Shown here piece after piece: positions 11,839 through 21,740 of a stretch of DNA of 64,000 bases. The notes beneath the pieces were generated by a model that had not been told where the DNA came from, did no database searches, and was given only the letters and a program-made list of their open reading frames with translations. Within the stretch, counting starts at the first letter, position 1, and the number at the start of each line of letters is the position of its first letter. Source of the DNA: Ophthalmolycus amberensis (Eukaryota; Chordata; Actinopteri; Perciformes; Zoarcidae); assembly GCA_024529925.1 (NCBI GenBank), contig JAFEUB010001475.1, forward strand, positions 660,501 to 724,500, given 5' to 3'. Position numbers and translations under genes: made by a program.

Positions 11839-13303
11839 AGATAACGATTGAGGAGTTATTCATCTCGTGACGGACTTTTTTCTTCACAGACAAAACAACA
11901 GGTGTTTTCCCGAGAGGCTGGGGATTCCGGTTGCCGACCGGAGCCATTCATCACACCTCGGGAAACTGATCAAAGCAGCTGCAATCAAAAGGTAAGCAGA
12001 GCCTATTTAAATGAAATCTGCAGATTGTCGATAGATCCTAAATTGAATTGATCAGGTGTACCGAGTGTGAGTATGAATTGCATTGACTAAATTGCTAAAA
12101 TAAACCTTACGTAACATTGTGACAGAATTGTTATGACAGCAGTGGGTTTTTTTTTTAGCATAGAATGTACATGTGTGTGTGTGGATCTGACAGAAACTGA
12201 AGGTTGTGAAATTGCATGGGCTGACATTGTGTTCACCGCGTAAGTTTTGATAACTGTTCGGAGGTTACACAGCCGTGGCGAAAGCTTCGGCTCGCTGACC
12301 AATGACGGTCTGAAAAGACTGAATCCCGGGCCATACTGTTGATTTATGCGACGTAGCAAGCTGATGTTTGGATCACGTATATAGAAATTGTTGTTGTTGA
12401 AATACGCTGATGTGAAAGTAGTGTGTGTGGAGACTGTAAAACGCCATTTCTTAGGGACCACACGTTCATGCATGTTGTACACTGTAAAACGAAGATCCAT
12501 ATGAGGTTTGTGTACCAGTATTGCAGAAAAGGGCAGTGTATGGGTTTGAGTGCAGCAGAGATGTGCTCTGGGAAGACATCGATTCAATTGTAGCATAAGA
12601 TATCGCCACTTTCTTCGGAATCGTGCCCCACAAGGCGTACTCTGTAAATAATAAGGTCAATAGACCTTCCAGACGTGGTTCGGGTGCGATTATTTGTGGG
12701 TCACGGCAGTGTGTGGCTGATTGAGTGTGGATGAAAGAGCTCTAGGAGACGCCCATTTCCTCCGAGGACCGGTTTCGTGCAAACGCTATAAAAACAGATC
12801 CATATGTGATTTGTGCGTGTTGCAAAAACGGCTGTGTGTGGGTTCAATTTGGTATGATTGATTGAGTGATTGCGTGAAGCGTACATATCATTGTGAAAAG
12901 AAAGATTGGAGTTAGAATCTTCCATCAGGTTCGTGTGTGCTTGCCTGTTTTTGACGGTCAGTCGAGCAGAATACATGCATGAGACACAAGCCTTGCACTC
13001 ATCACAGTAACACAAACATTAGAGGTTAGAATAAAGACAGCTGAGGACAAGATAGAGCGGCTCAGATTTGCGTTAATATACATGTCAGTTTTGCTGGTAG
13101 TGTCAGAAATATTACAGATTTATTGGAAATTGTGTTGGCCAGGGGCCGTAAAAAATTTAGAAGCGAAAACAGAGCAGGCACAGAGACTGAAAACAGGGAG
13201 TGGAGTTTAGATAAGAAAGACGCTGCAGCCGAAGGGAGGGTGAGATAGTAGAGTCAAGGTCAGCAGGGCAAGAAGAAAATTTGACAGAAGCTTTGGCTCC
13301 CTC
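11839..13303 (+). other. ERV1 leader with degenerate tandem units
   Basis: A long 1.46-kb untranslated leader. From about 12430 to 12880 there are three degenerate units of roughly 150-170 bp. Each has 'cgccatttcytc..ggacc..ttcgtgcaa', then 'gta/ctataaaa.cagatc', then 'ggcagtgtatggg'. CTATAAAAAC at about 12787-12796 looks like a TATA element. No long ORF is conserved with ERV2. The units may carry packaging or translation signals, which is inference. Confidence 0.6.
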
Positions 13304-15733
13304 TTGTGGACATTCGGGAGTACTACTGTGGCTCCATCTGGTGGCTATTCAGGAGTACTGCGTGCAAAATTGAAAAAATCACTAACAGACACAGCAGGCA
13401 AGGCTGCATGGAAAAGAGACAAGACACATTGGGATAATTGCATGAAACGATGGAAAGAGGAGGGATGGTGGAAGGCGGCCAGTCCACTACCTCCATCGGT
13501 CAACAACCTTCGATTCTTTGCCCAGGATTTGACAAAACGAGTGGCCTACGCACAGACAGCAGAGAATAGTCAAACCAAACGACGTGTGTTCGCTAACCCC
13601 CTGAAGCAAGCCCGCAAAGACAGAGAAGAGGAACATCGAGTGGCGATGATGGCATTAAAAACGGCCATGACGGATCGGATGCAGGAGGACATGCCGACCG
13701 GAAAAGAAAAAACCAGGCCCCATCTGTCACTCAACATCAACCCCCTTGACATCACCCCTACCACACAAGCCCCGGTAGGTCCAGAAAAGACTGCACAGGA
13801 ACCGGGCCAGGCATCTCTGGCCTCGGCCCCTCCCGCGCCCTCAACAAACTTGGCGCCCTCAACTGGCCTGTATCCAGCACTCCCTCCAGTTTCTCCCCCA
13901 TACTCCTCTAATAATCCATTTATACAAGCACCGATGAGAACAGTAGAAGGAGGAATGCTCACAGGAGCATTCAAGATGGCACTAGATAAAGGGTGCACCA
14001 TCGAGACGGACTCCACCTCCTCAGAGCGAGCAATGAGAGGCATGATGAAGAGGATGGAGATGTTGGAAAGAGCTATGACAGGAGTCCCCAGTAGGGAACA
14101 CGAAGAGGATCTTCAAGGAGCAGTGGGAGGCCAGCCGTACAACGAGGAGGAAGGAGACGACAAGAGGCAGAGACACTTCGATCAGGAGTGCATTCAGCGA
14201 CGTCGCGACGAACTCGCTGTCACAACACCTCGCCCCATGCACTCAGAAGAGACCTATGTGACAAGCAACCTGTACTATGACCCTGAAGGCAGAAGACAGC
14301 CATCACCAAGGGACTCAAGCGGACCAACTACAATGGAGCAGCTCTCTGTCGTGCGAGAAGGGGCTGCAGAACTACAACATACTGTAGCCTCAGCTATGGA
14401 CTACGGCAGAGAGACCAGCAACCAAGGAGCACCGGTGAAGCGGTCAACACATGAGGTGACGGGCACTCTACACGGAAAAGTCACCGCCCTCAAGGCAAGG
14501 ACTGGAGCTCCTCCCCCCCAGTATCACCTTCGGTCCCAGGGCCCGGCCCCCAAAGAAGAAACAGAAGAGAGTGATGCCGGTGAATATCCCCTGAGAGCAG
14601 CCCCCACTCTCGCGCACCCACTGCGTGTCCAATTTGTGCCTTTTGGGTTTGCAGACATGACCAGCATGGTACAACAGCTTCCATCCCTCCATGCAGGAGC
14701 CGATCCGTGGATCGAGCTCACGGAAGCTTTGACAGCTGGCCGCCAGCTGGCAGTGGGCGACCTGAGAGCACTTCTCTCCCGCTGTCTGGATCCAACCCAG
14801 TGTACTGTCCTCCTACACTGGGCAGGCGCTGGTGTGGCACTAGATGCCGACCCCTTTGATCGATATCGTACAGCATTGTGGCAGGAGCTCAGAACTAAGT
14901 TCCCCACTCCAGTGAATCAAGGAGCAGTGGCAGCATTCATCTGGGCCCCGGCAGAGCCCCCGCCCCTGTATCTGGCCAGAGCAGAACGAGTGTGGCGCCA
15001 GGCCTTCAGAGAGCCCCATGATGCAAGCATTACCACAGTGGCACTATGGCGCACAATGGTAAAACGAGGCCTCCCTGATGGACCTCGCCAGTGCATGGAC
15101 GCAGTGGTTGGCCTAGAAGAAATGACACAAGACATGTGGAACGCCCAGCTCCGACATTACCTCTCTAAGCACATTCAAACTGAGGCTGGTAGCGACACAG
15201 AAATTGAGACCTTGCAGAAGGCCCTACTCAAGAAACAACTCAAAGAACACGATGCGGCTGAGGCCGCCACGAAATCTAAGGCTAAACAGCAACAACAGCA
15301 GGTAGTCCAACCTGCACCGGCTCCACCTCCAACGGCACCTACTCCCTCTGACCCACTGGAGGTCATGATGGCTATGTTGTCAGCAGGCAGTGAACAGTCA
15401 CGCCCATGGGTCCCTCAGGGCCAATGGGGTGGAAGAGGAGGAGCCAGAGGAAGAGGAGCGCCTGGAGACAGAGGAGCGTCCTATTTCTGCTACAACTGTG
15501 GGAAACCAGGACACTTCGCACGACACTGCAGGTCAGCACCGCAGCAAACACAGAGAGGAAGAGGACAATACTCCAGAGGAGGAGGTGGACGGGGCTATGA
15601 CGGACAAAGACCACAGCAAGGGGCCCATCAGGCTCCTTGGGACGAGGGACATGGTCCCCAAGGTGGGGCCCATGTCACCCAGGCCAGTAGCCAACAACAA
15701 TGGCCCGGAGGATACAACAGTCCTCCCTATTGA
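13304..15733 (+). CDS. gag: ERV1 gag polyprotein
   Basis: The structural precursor of the virion core. The frame is open for about 809 codons to the UGA at 15731-15733. Matrix-like N-terminal, proline-rich middle, and capsid regions (from about residue 450, rich in aromatic and helical segments) are followed by a glutamine-rich linker. A single CCHC zinc knuckle lies at 15488-15529 (C-X2-C-X4-H-X4-C), then an Arg/Gly-rich tail. The first codon of this open stretch is TTG, and no ATG occurs between the in-frame stop at 13241 and codon ATG near 13441. The sibling provirus has an ATG at the equivalent place, so the start here is either lost or non-AUG. Coordinates mark the open frame, not a proven start. 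Confidence 0.85.
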   Translation: MWTFGSTTVAPSGGYSGVLRAKLKKSLTDTAGKAAWKRDKTHWDNCMKRWKEEGWWKAASPLPPSVNNLRFFAQDLTKRVAYAQTAENSQTKRRVFANPLKQARKDREEEHRVAMMALKTAMTDRMQEDMPTGKEKTRPHLSLNINPLDITPTTQAPVGPEKTAQEPGQASLASAPPAPSTNLAPSTGLYPALPPVSPPYSSNNPFIQAPMRTVEGGMLTGAFKMALDKGCTIETDSTSSERAMRGMMKRMEMLERAMTGVPSREHEEDLQGAVGGQPYNEEEGDDKRQRHFDQECIQRRRDELAVTTPRPMHSEETYVTSNLYYDPEGRRQPSPRDSSGPTTMEQLSVVREGAAELQHTVASAMDYGRETSNQGAPVKRSTHEVTGTLHGKVTALKARTGAPPPQYHLRSQGPAPKEETEESDAGEYPLRAAPTLAHPLRVQFVPFGFADMTSMVQQLPSLHAGADPWIELTEALTAGRQLAVGDLRALLSRCLDPTQCTVLLHWAGAGVALDADPFDRYRTALWQELRTKFPTPVNQGAVAAFIWAPAEPPPLYLARAERVWRQAFREPHDASITTVALWRTMVKRGLPDGPRQCMDAVVGLEEMTQDMWNAQLRHYLSKHIQTEAGSDTEIETLQKALLKKQLKEHDAAEAATKSKAKQQQQQVVQPAPAPPPTAPTPSDPLEVMMAMLSAGSEQSRPWVPQGQWGGRGGARGRGAPGDRGASYFCYNCGKPGHFARHCRSAPQQTQRGRGQYSRGGGGRGYDGQRPQQGAHQAPWDEGHGPQGGAHVTQASSQQQWPGGYNSPPY

Positions 15734-15794
15734 CACGCCCCTCAATCACTGGCGTCACACACTCTACATTTCGGCCTCACCAGCGAACCCTTAA
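15390..15794 (+). CDS. Overlapping 134-codon ORF across gag end (speculative)
   Basis: A plus-strand frame overlapping the zinc-knuckle end of gag. It is Glu-rich in the middle and ends HWRHTLYISASPANP. The sibling ERV2 keeps an ORF of the same length (134 codons) at the equivalent place (33684-34088). The region is purine-rich and repetitive, so chance is a serious alternative. No known retroviral product matches. Confidence 0.2.
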   Translation: MNSHAHGSLRANGVEEEEPEEEERLETEERPISATTVGNQDTSHDTAGQHRSKHREEEDNTPEEEVDGAMTDKDHSKGPIRLLGTRDMVPKVGPMSPRPVANNNGPEDTTVLPIDTPLNHWRHTLYISASPANP

Positions 15795-18700
15795 TCAGGT
15801 GCTCAGTAAATGGACAGGATCACATCTTCCTCGTCGACACTGGAGCCACCTATTCGAGTGTGATGACTACGCAGCCGTTGTCGGACCGGTTTGTGTCAGT
15901 GGTGGGAGTCTCTGGCACTCCAGTTCGACAAGTTTACACCACCCCTCTCCCCATCACATTTCAAGATGCAACCCTCATGCACAGCTTTCTCTCTGCTCCA
16001 AACTGCCCAGTCAACCTGCTAGGACGCGATCTGATGACTCGCCTCAATCTGATCATCTGGATGAACCAAGACGGTGTCCATGTCTCGTCCAACCCACCAA
16101 CTAGTACGTTGTCCATGCCAGTACGCATTCTCTCCCTTGCTCCCGTTACAGAGACGGTGTCCTCCAAGGACGAAGAGGTTTACTGGCTACGCTGTCTTCA
16201 AAATGGCCCCCAAACCCCTGCCATCCAATATTGGTTCAACATTCTCAAACCAAAAATCACTCAGCTTTTCCCGTACAAAACTCCCCTGGACCACGTCCAT
16301 TGCACTCTAGATGTCACACCAGACCCCGACGACCCCTACACAGAAGACTGGGATGAAAACATGTCTCACCGTAGACCCACCATTCAGTGTCTACACATCT
16401 ATTGTGGCCAAGAAGGAGTAGCATCAAGAGTCATTCTATCTCCCTTCCTTCGCCCATGGTACCAGCTAGATGAGGACTCATCACCCCATGTCACTTTGGC
16501 TGTTGGTTTTGGCCACGAGGCCAGAAGTCTGGGGCCTATGATCAAGAGAGCACTAACTCTCACTTGGGAACCAACCACTACTGAAGGTCTGCTCAAAGCC
16601 AAGGAGGAGACCATGTGGAGATGGACAGCCCCTGACACTGTTGAACACACTTTACCGGAGCACCTCCCTTTGCCTCGTCACCATGGCAAATCGTGTTCAG
16701 ATCATCCAGCTACAACTGCATGTTTGGCTCAGTTCCCAGGAAGGTTGTGGACCTCAGGGGCCTATGACGTTGGCCGCCTGACTACGGAACCCATCAAAGT
16801 CACATTCACAGACCCACATCAGCTTCCTGTGTACAGACCCCAATATCGCCTGAAACAAGAACAACTGGAAGGCATTTGGCCGACTATTGAAGGCCTGCTC
16901 CAAGCCGGAGTCATCTACCCCACCTCATCAGAGTTCAACTCTCCCATACTTCCGGTTCCAAAGGCAGGAGGAAAAGGCTGGAGAATGGTCCAGGATTTCC
17001 GCCCCGTGAACGAAATCACAGTTCCAACAGGTCATCCGGTTCCAGATCCCCATCTCTCTCTCAGCAATTTGAGCCCTGCACACACCCATTTCACAGTAGT
17101 GGATCTGGCCAACGCTTTCTTCAGTGTCCCACTGCACAAAGACTCTCAGCCTATCTTCGCCTTCACCTTTAATGATCAGCAGTATACGTATGCCTCCCTA
17201 CCCCAGGGCTACAGGTGCTCCCCAGGACTATTCAACCACCACTTACGCCTTCATCTTGCTGACCTCTCCCTCCCAGAAGGCGTAATTCTGATTCAATATG
17301 TTGATGATCTGCTTCTGGCAGCAACATCAGCAGCTCTCTGCCTCGATTCCTCTGTCCGACTCCTCACTCTATTGGCCGAAAAGGGCTACAAGGTCAAACG
17401 TGCAAAGGTGCAGTTCACCAGACGCCAAGTGTTGTTTTTGGGTCGCAATGTTTCATCAGACGGGATCGGCCTGTCACACACGCACAGGGCCACCATCTTA
17501 CAACATCCCCAACCGCTCACTGTTGCCGCTCTCCTCTCATTTCTGGGCTTAACAGGCTACTCACGAGCCCATATCCCAGACTACACCAACCACACCACCA
17601 TTCTCAGAGAGATGTTGAAGGAAGTGGGCACCAGAAATCTAACTGCCAACCTCACATGGACAGCAGAGGGTGAAACAGCCTTCACCCGCTTGAAGCAAGC
17701 ACTTGCACATGCCGCCGCACTCATGTCACCAGACTACTCCCTACCGTTCCACCTTGATGTTTCTGAAAGACACAGCCTACTCAATGCTGTACTCTTCCAG
17801 AAAAAGGGGGGTGAAAGAGAGGTACTGATGTATCATTCATCAAAACTTGACGCTGTGGAAAACGGTCAATCCACCTGCGCAAGGTATGTTGCAGCAGTGG
17901 CAAAAGCAATTGAAAAGACTTCTCATATTGTCATGGGCCATCCACTGGAAGTACACACGCACCATGGCGTGGCGGCATTCCTGATGAGTAAAGAATTCAC
18001 GTTCAGTGCCGCAAGGAAAACAAAGATTCAACACACTTGCACCATGCCACACATCACCTTTGTGCCAGCCACAAGAAATATGACGGCTAACTTCACGGAT
18101 GGACAACCACATGTGTGCGAGGAAGTTGCAGTACAAGAAAACAAATTGAGATCGGATCTCCAGAACACTCCCCACCTCACAGCTGAAGCCTGGCTCTACA
18201 CGGATGGTTGCTGCTACAAAGGAGAAGAAGGCAACATTGCATCCTATGCAGTGGTGGAACAGAAGAGTGATGGCTCCCACCAAACAGTGGAGTCAGGGAT
18301 ACTGCCGCAACCCGCTTCAGCACAACTAGCGGAAGTGGAAGCACTGATTCAGGCTCTGAAGTGGAGCACGGACAAAATTGTAAATATCTTCACAGATTCG
18401 GCTTACGCCCATGGAGCGGCCCACATCGATGGCCCTGTATGGCGAAGACGCAACTTCACCACGTCAAATGACCACCCCATAAGACACGAAGCAGCTATGA
18501 GAAGGCTGGTAGAAGCAATCCAACTACCAAAGGGGGTGGCCATCATGAAATGCAAAGGACATGACACAATCAGATCACGAATCAGCGCCGGTAATGCAGA
18601 CAGAGCAGCCAAGAAAACTGGAGGCTACGCACCTCGCCAAATGGTTATGAAGCCAACATCCGGCCCACCTGAGCTCACCATCGAGCACATCAAAGATCAT

Positions 18701-19873
18701 CAAAAGAAAGCAGGACCTTATGAATGGTCCGAATGGACACGAAAAGGAGCCTCAAAAGACAAAGAAGGTCTGTGGAGAGCCCACGACGGCAGAGTGGTTG
18801 CCTCAGCAGAACTGTGTGCAGCACTCCTACCAGGGGCCCACGGACCTACGCACAAGGGAAAGAAACGGACATTGGAAAATTTAAAACAACTATGGTGGCA
18901 TCCGCACATGGAAGCGATATCTTTCCTCTTCTGCGATGAATGTCAAATTTGTGGCAATCACAATTCAAGAAAACCATTCAAGACACCGATGGGATCTTAT
19001 CCCGTGCCCTCAGCCTGTTTCCAAGACATCAGCATAGATTATACAGATATGGGACCAGAGAACAGAGTGCAGGGAAAGAGGTACATCTTGGTAATGGTAG
19101 ACAGATTTTCAAGATGGGTGGAAGCAATTCCCACCAAGAGAGAAGACGCGCAGACAGTTGTAAAGTGGCTGCAGACAGAACTGATTCCCCGTTACGGAGT
19201 ACCGAGATGCATCCGCTCCGATAACGGATCACACTTTAGCAACACCATGCTCGCACAGGTAGAGCAATTTCTGGGAATCACACACCGATTCGGGTCAGTC
19301 TATCACCCGCAATCTCAGGGCCTGGTGGAACGAGCGAATCAGACCCTTAAGGCCAAAATTGCCAAAGTTTGCGCGGGCTCCAAATTGACATGGGTTGAGG
19401 CCCTGCCCCTGGCCCTTATGGCCATGAGGTCCGGAAAAAGGGGAGAAACACATCTCTCCCCACACGAGATCATGACTGGCCGGCCGATGCCAGGTCCACC
19501 CAGAGATGGAGGTCATATGCCACCTCTGGATGTACAGCAGATTGAAATGTCTGACTATATGAGTGCCCTAACTTCTCTTGCTGAAGCTCTCTCCAAACAG
19601 ATCGAGAGGACTCGAGCAGTACCTGAAGCAGCGGCAGCTGGAAAGCAGATACAAGTAGGTGATTGGGTCAGGGTCAAGGTTCACAAGCGCAAGTGGACTG
19701 ACCCCAGGTGGACTGGGCCATACGAAGTGAAGGAGGTTACTTCACACTCGGTTCAGGTCAAGGGCAAATCAGGCGCCACTTGGCACGACCTGACACACTG
19801 TGTCCCAGCACCGGTACCAACCAGAACACTGGGAGAAATTCGCACTGATTTGGAAAATGCATCGGGAACTTAG
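15734..19873 (+). CDS. pol: ERV1 pro-pol polyprotein (protease, RT, RNase H, integrase)
   Basis: It continues in the gag frame straight after the UGA, so expression presumably needs stop-codon readthrough; its own first ATG (15860) lies downstream of the protease active site. Aspartic protease DTGA is at 15836-15847. Reverse transcriptase has the LPQG motif and catalytic YVDD at 17297-17308. RNase H shows YTDG, TDSAY and GN..AD-like motifs, but the last is two residues shorter than in ERV2 (near 18590). Integrase has an HHCC zinc-binding domain (HPH...CDEC..C), then the D, D, E triad in IDYTD, RSDNG and VERANQ contexts, and a C-terminal WTGPYEV (GPY-type) module. It overlaps the env remnant by 74 bp. 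Confidence 0.92.
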   Translation, partial: HAPQSLASHTLHFGLTSEPLIRCSVNGQDHIFLVDTGATYSSVMTTQPLSDRFVSVVGVSGTPVRQVYTTPLPITFQDATLMHSFLSAPNCPVNLLGRDLMTRLNLIIWMNQDGVHVSSNPPTSTLSMPVRILSLAPVTETVSSKDEEVYWLRCLQNGPQTPAIQYWFNILKPKITQLFPYKTPLDHVHCTLDVTPDPDDPYTEDWDENMSHRRPTIQCLHIYCGQEGVASRVILSPFLRPWYQLDEDSSPHVTLAVGFGHEARSLGPMIKRALTLTWEPTTTEGLLKAKEETMWRWTAPDTVEHTLPEHLPLPRHHGKSCSDHPATTACLAQFPGRLWTSGAYDVGRLTTEPIKVTFTDPHQLPVYRPQYRLKQEQLEGIWPTIEGLLQAGVIYPTSSEFNSPILPVPKAGGKGWRMVQDFRPVNEITVPTGHPVPDPHLSLSNLSPAHTHFTVVDLANAFFSVPLHKDSQPIFAFTFNDQQYTYASLPQGYRCSPGLFNHHLRLHLADLSLPEGVILIQYVDDLLLAATSAALCLDSSVRLLTLLAEKGYKVKRAKVQFTRRQVLFLGRNVSSDGIGLSHTHRATILQHPQPLTVAALLSFLGLTGYSRAHIPDYTNHTTILREMLKEVGTRNLTANLTWTAEGETAFTRLKQALAHAAALMSPDYSLPFHLDVSERHSLLNAVLFQKKGGEREVLMYHSSKLDAVENGQSTCARYVAAVAKAIEKTSHIVMGHPLEVHTHHGVAAFLMSKEFTFSAARKTKIQHTCTMPHITFVPATRNMTANFTDGQPHVCEEVAVQENKLRSDLQNTPHLTAEAWLYTDGCCYKGEEGNIASYAVVEQKSDGSHQTVESGILPQPASAQLAEVEALIQALKWSTDKIVNIFTDSAYAHGAAHIDGPVWRRRNFTTSNDHPIRHEAAMRRLVEAIQLPKGVAIMKCKGHDTIRSRISAGNADRAAKKTGGYAPRQMVMKPTSGPPELTIEHIKDHQKKAGPYEWSEWTRKGASKDKEGLWRAHDGRVVASAELCAALLPGAHGPTHKGKKRTLENLKQLWWHPHMEAISFLFCDECQICGNHNSRKPFKTPMGSYPVPSACFQDISIDYTDMGPENRVQGKRYILVMVDRFSRWVEAIPTKREDAQTVVKWLQTELIPRYGVPRCIRSDNGSHFSNTMLAQVEQFLGITHRFGSVYHPQSQGLVERANQTLKAKIAKVCAGSKLTWVEALPLALMAMRSGKRGETHLSPHEIMTGRPMPGPPRDGGHMPPLDVQQIEMSDYMSALTSLAEALSKQIERTRAVPEAAAAGKQIQVGDWVRVKVHKRKWTDPRWTGPYEVKEVTSHSVQVKGKSGATWHDLTHCVPAPVPTRTLGEIRTDLENASGT

Positions 19874-20132
19874 ACGCTGTCTAGGAGACCCTTATGCAAA
19901 CCCCGCCGACCGAGGTCGGCAGCGCTTCACCTGGAAAGGGGTGGGATGTGGGAAGAAAACTATAAAGGGGGTGGGTATGGGCATACTACCGGTAGTTGCC
20001 CTCCTGATCTGGGGATTAGAAACCAAGTATCAGACACACACCCGAACTAGACATAGCACCCCACCAGCTTCCGATCCAGACGATTCGGATGATAGGGACC
20101 TAAACATCGAGTTACAGTCATTGAATGAGTAG
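19800..20132 (+). pseudogene. env: ERV1 env remnant
   Basis: An 110-codon ORF that starts inside the end of pol in another frame, as retroviral env genes often do. It keeps a hydrophobic signal-like segment and a short acidic tail. It lacks the surface subunit, the transmembrane subunit ectodomain and the membrane span that the ERV2 copy still shows. It is almost certainly non-functional as an envelope. Confidence 0.6.
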
Positions 20133-20166
20133 TTCCAAAACATAGAAGTTCACACCTAGCAGGTGT

Positions 20167-20179
20167 GAAAAGGGGGATT
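20167..20179 (+). other. ERV1 polypurine tract
   Basis: GAAAAGGGGGATT abuts the TG of the 3' LTR. It is the usual plus-strand primer site and is identical in ERV2. Confidence 0.85.
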
Positions 20180-20808
20180 TGTAAATAAAATATACATTCA
20201 TTCAATGTTAAACACAGCTTATACGCGGATATGTGAGTTCTAGTGCAAGAAGGTCAAAAACTCCAGGCGGGGCACTCTAGCGCTCGCCTGAACAAAGTGG
20301 AAATACTAGAACTCTGAAGGATAGCTTTTGCCCCAGTTAAATGTCACAGAGCCTTACAGAGAACCAGATTCAACCGCCAGCTCCATCTTAGAGATAGAGA
20401 GAAGGCGCCCTAGCATATCTGGCGCCTAGCTTATCTAGTCGGCCGAACATAACAATATGCTGTTACATCAACATGCATACATACTGACGTACCAGAGAAG
20501 GCGGTCCCAGGACGTGAGCCAGTGTGGGCGGAGATGCCCAGAGCTCCATCCAGGACGCTGACAGCTAAACACAGCTCCGCCTGCAACTTTGATTTAACCA
20601 ATAGGCTTCCATCCGAAGAACCTATACCCCGCTTGCGCTCCCTGTCAAAGCGCCTTTTTGTTTACTTTTGCTTTAGGTCCGTGCACGTATTACTGCTGGA
20701 CATAATACTTCTGTTACAAATAAACCTTATTGCTTGAATTGAGCTAAACGCCTCGACCTAAGTCTGTTCACCTGAGTTTTCTCCTCAACATGAGTTTTAT
20801 TCACAACA
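20180..20808 (+). repeat. ERV1 3' LTR
   Basis: 629 bp, TGTAAATAAA...TTCACAACA. It differs from the 5' LTR by one C/T substitution and one T in a T-run. It is followed by the GTCA duplication at 20809-20812. Confidence 0.95.
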
Positions 20809-20866
20809 GTCAACAGAAGACTGTTGAGGGCCTCTTACACTCCGCACTGCAGGAGGAAGCATCGAG

Positions 20867-21740
20867 CAGTGACGTGCGGTGAGGTTCGTGGCTGGTGAGG
20901 CACTGACTCTTTCAGAGTCAGATTTACAAATATATGAACCCAATATAGAGTATCTTAAATCACCATTCAATTAGCAGCCTGCACATTGACTACTGGTTGT
21001 TTTTCATATTTCATGTCAGCATTCTTTACACACACATAGGTAAGGTACATATTTGAATGCACCAGTGCCGCGATCTGCGACCGGCCCCACGAACCCGTTT
21101 CAGAAGCGGAGCGCTCGCGGGCGCCACCCGCGAAAATCTGTGTAACAACCACGGATTTATAAAGAGACAACAAACACATAAAAGGTTACTTTACCTGTCC
21201 GACGTTGGATTGCTGTTGATTTGGTCATATTTTCCTGTTTTTTGAGAATTGTTAAAGCTTAGATATTTAATCTTCAATGTTTGTGGACAAAGCAAAATAG
21301 AAGAAGAAGAGAAGTGTAGAAGAAGAGTAACGGAACTACAAGCATGAACCCGACCCGTGGGCTCTCTTACGACCCCTTCATTGAGGCAGAGGTACTGGTT
21401 GCCTCACCTCTGTGCTTTTTCACTGCGGTTTCTGTCAGATCAGCTAGACTGAATATGTTCTACACATACGTGAAATACATGACCTGTTCTATGGAAAGAA
21501 AAGCCATATCATACAAGTGTCAACCAGGCACGTGCGGTCAGGGGAGGTATGATTGAGCGCGTGCCGAAGGCGCTCAACCCAGTTTGTGAGGGATTGCGCA
21601 ATGTGAGGAGGCAAAGCTCGTCGCTGCCTCACCTCGCGTCTCCTCCTCTCTGTTTGAACAGGAAATGCGCAAATTCAGCGATTTTGATTACAAAAATGCT
21701 TGATATGATGGGAATCACACAGAAATTACATTTATAGCAC
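20867..21740. mobile_element. hAT-like non-autonomous transposon pieces
   Basis: CAGTGACGTGCGGTGAGGTT at 20867 and CAGGCACGTGCGGTCAGGGG near 21530 are two related left ends of the 'GACGTGCGG..AGG' type that are common in fish genomes. Both are associated with GAGGCA.TG..TGCCTC inverted sequences. No transposase is visible and the exact ends are not defined. Confidence 0.45.

Larger units (their letters stand above)
11191..20808 (+). mobile_element. ERV1: full-length endogenous retrovirus, env-deleted
   Basis: 9.6-kb provirus with the order LTR, primer site, long leader, gag, UGA, pro-pol, short env remnant, polypurine tract, LTR, plus a 4-bp target duplication. The 630/629-bp LTRs differ by one substitution (near 11272/20261) and one T in a homopolymer, so integration was recent. 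Gag and pol in one frame separated by a stop, one CCHC knuckle, and a GPY-type integrase C-terminus suggest a class I (gamma/epsilon-like) fish ERV. This assignment is inference. Apparent defects are loss of an aligned gag ATG, a two-codon gap in the RNase H motif, and loss of env. Confidence 0.95.

Noticed and set aside
13570..15745. Minus-strand ORFs under ERV gag
   Set aside because: They are shadows of gag. They recur in ERV2 only because gag itself is conserved.
17840..18283. 147-codon minus-strand ORF under ERV1 pol (and its ERV2 equivalent)
   Set aside because: Antisense shadow of the RNase H region without independent support.
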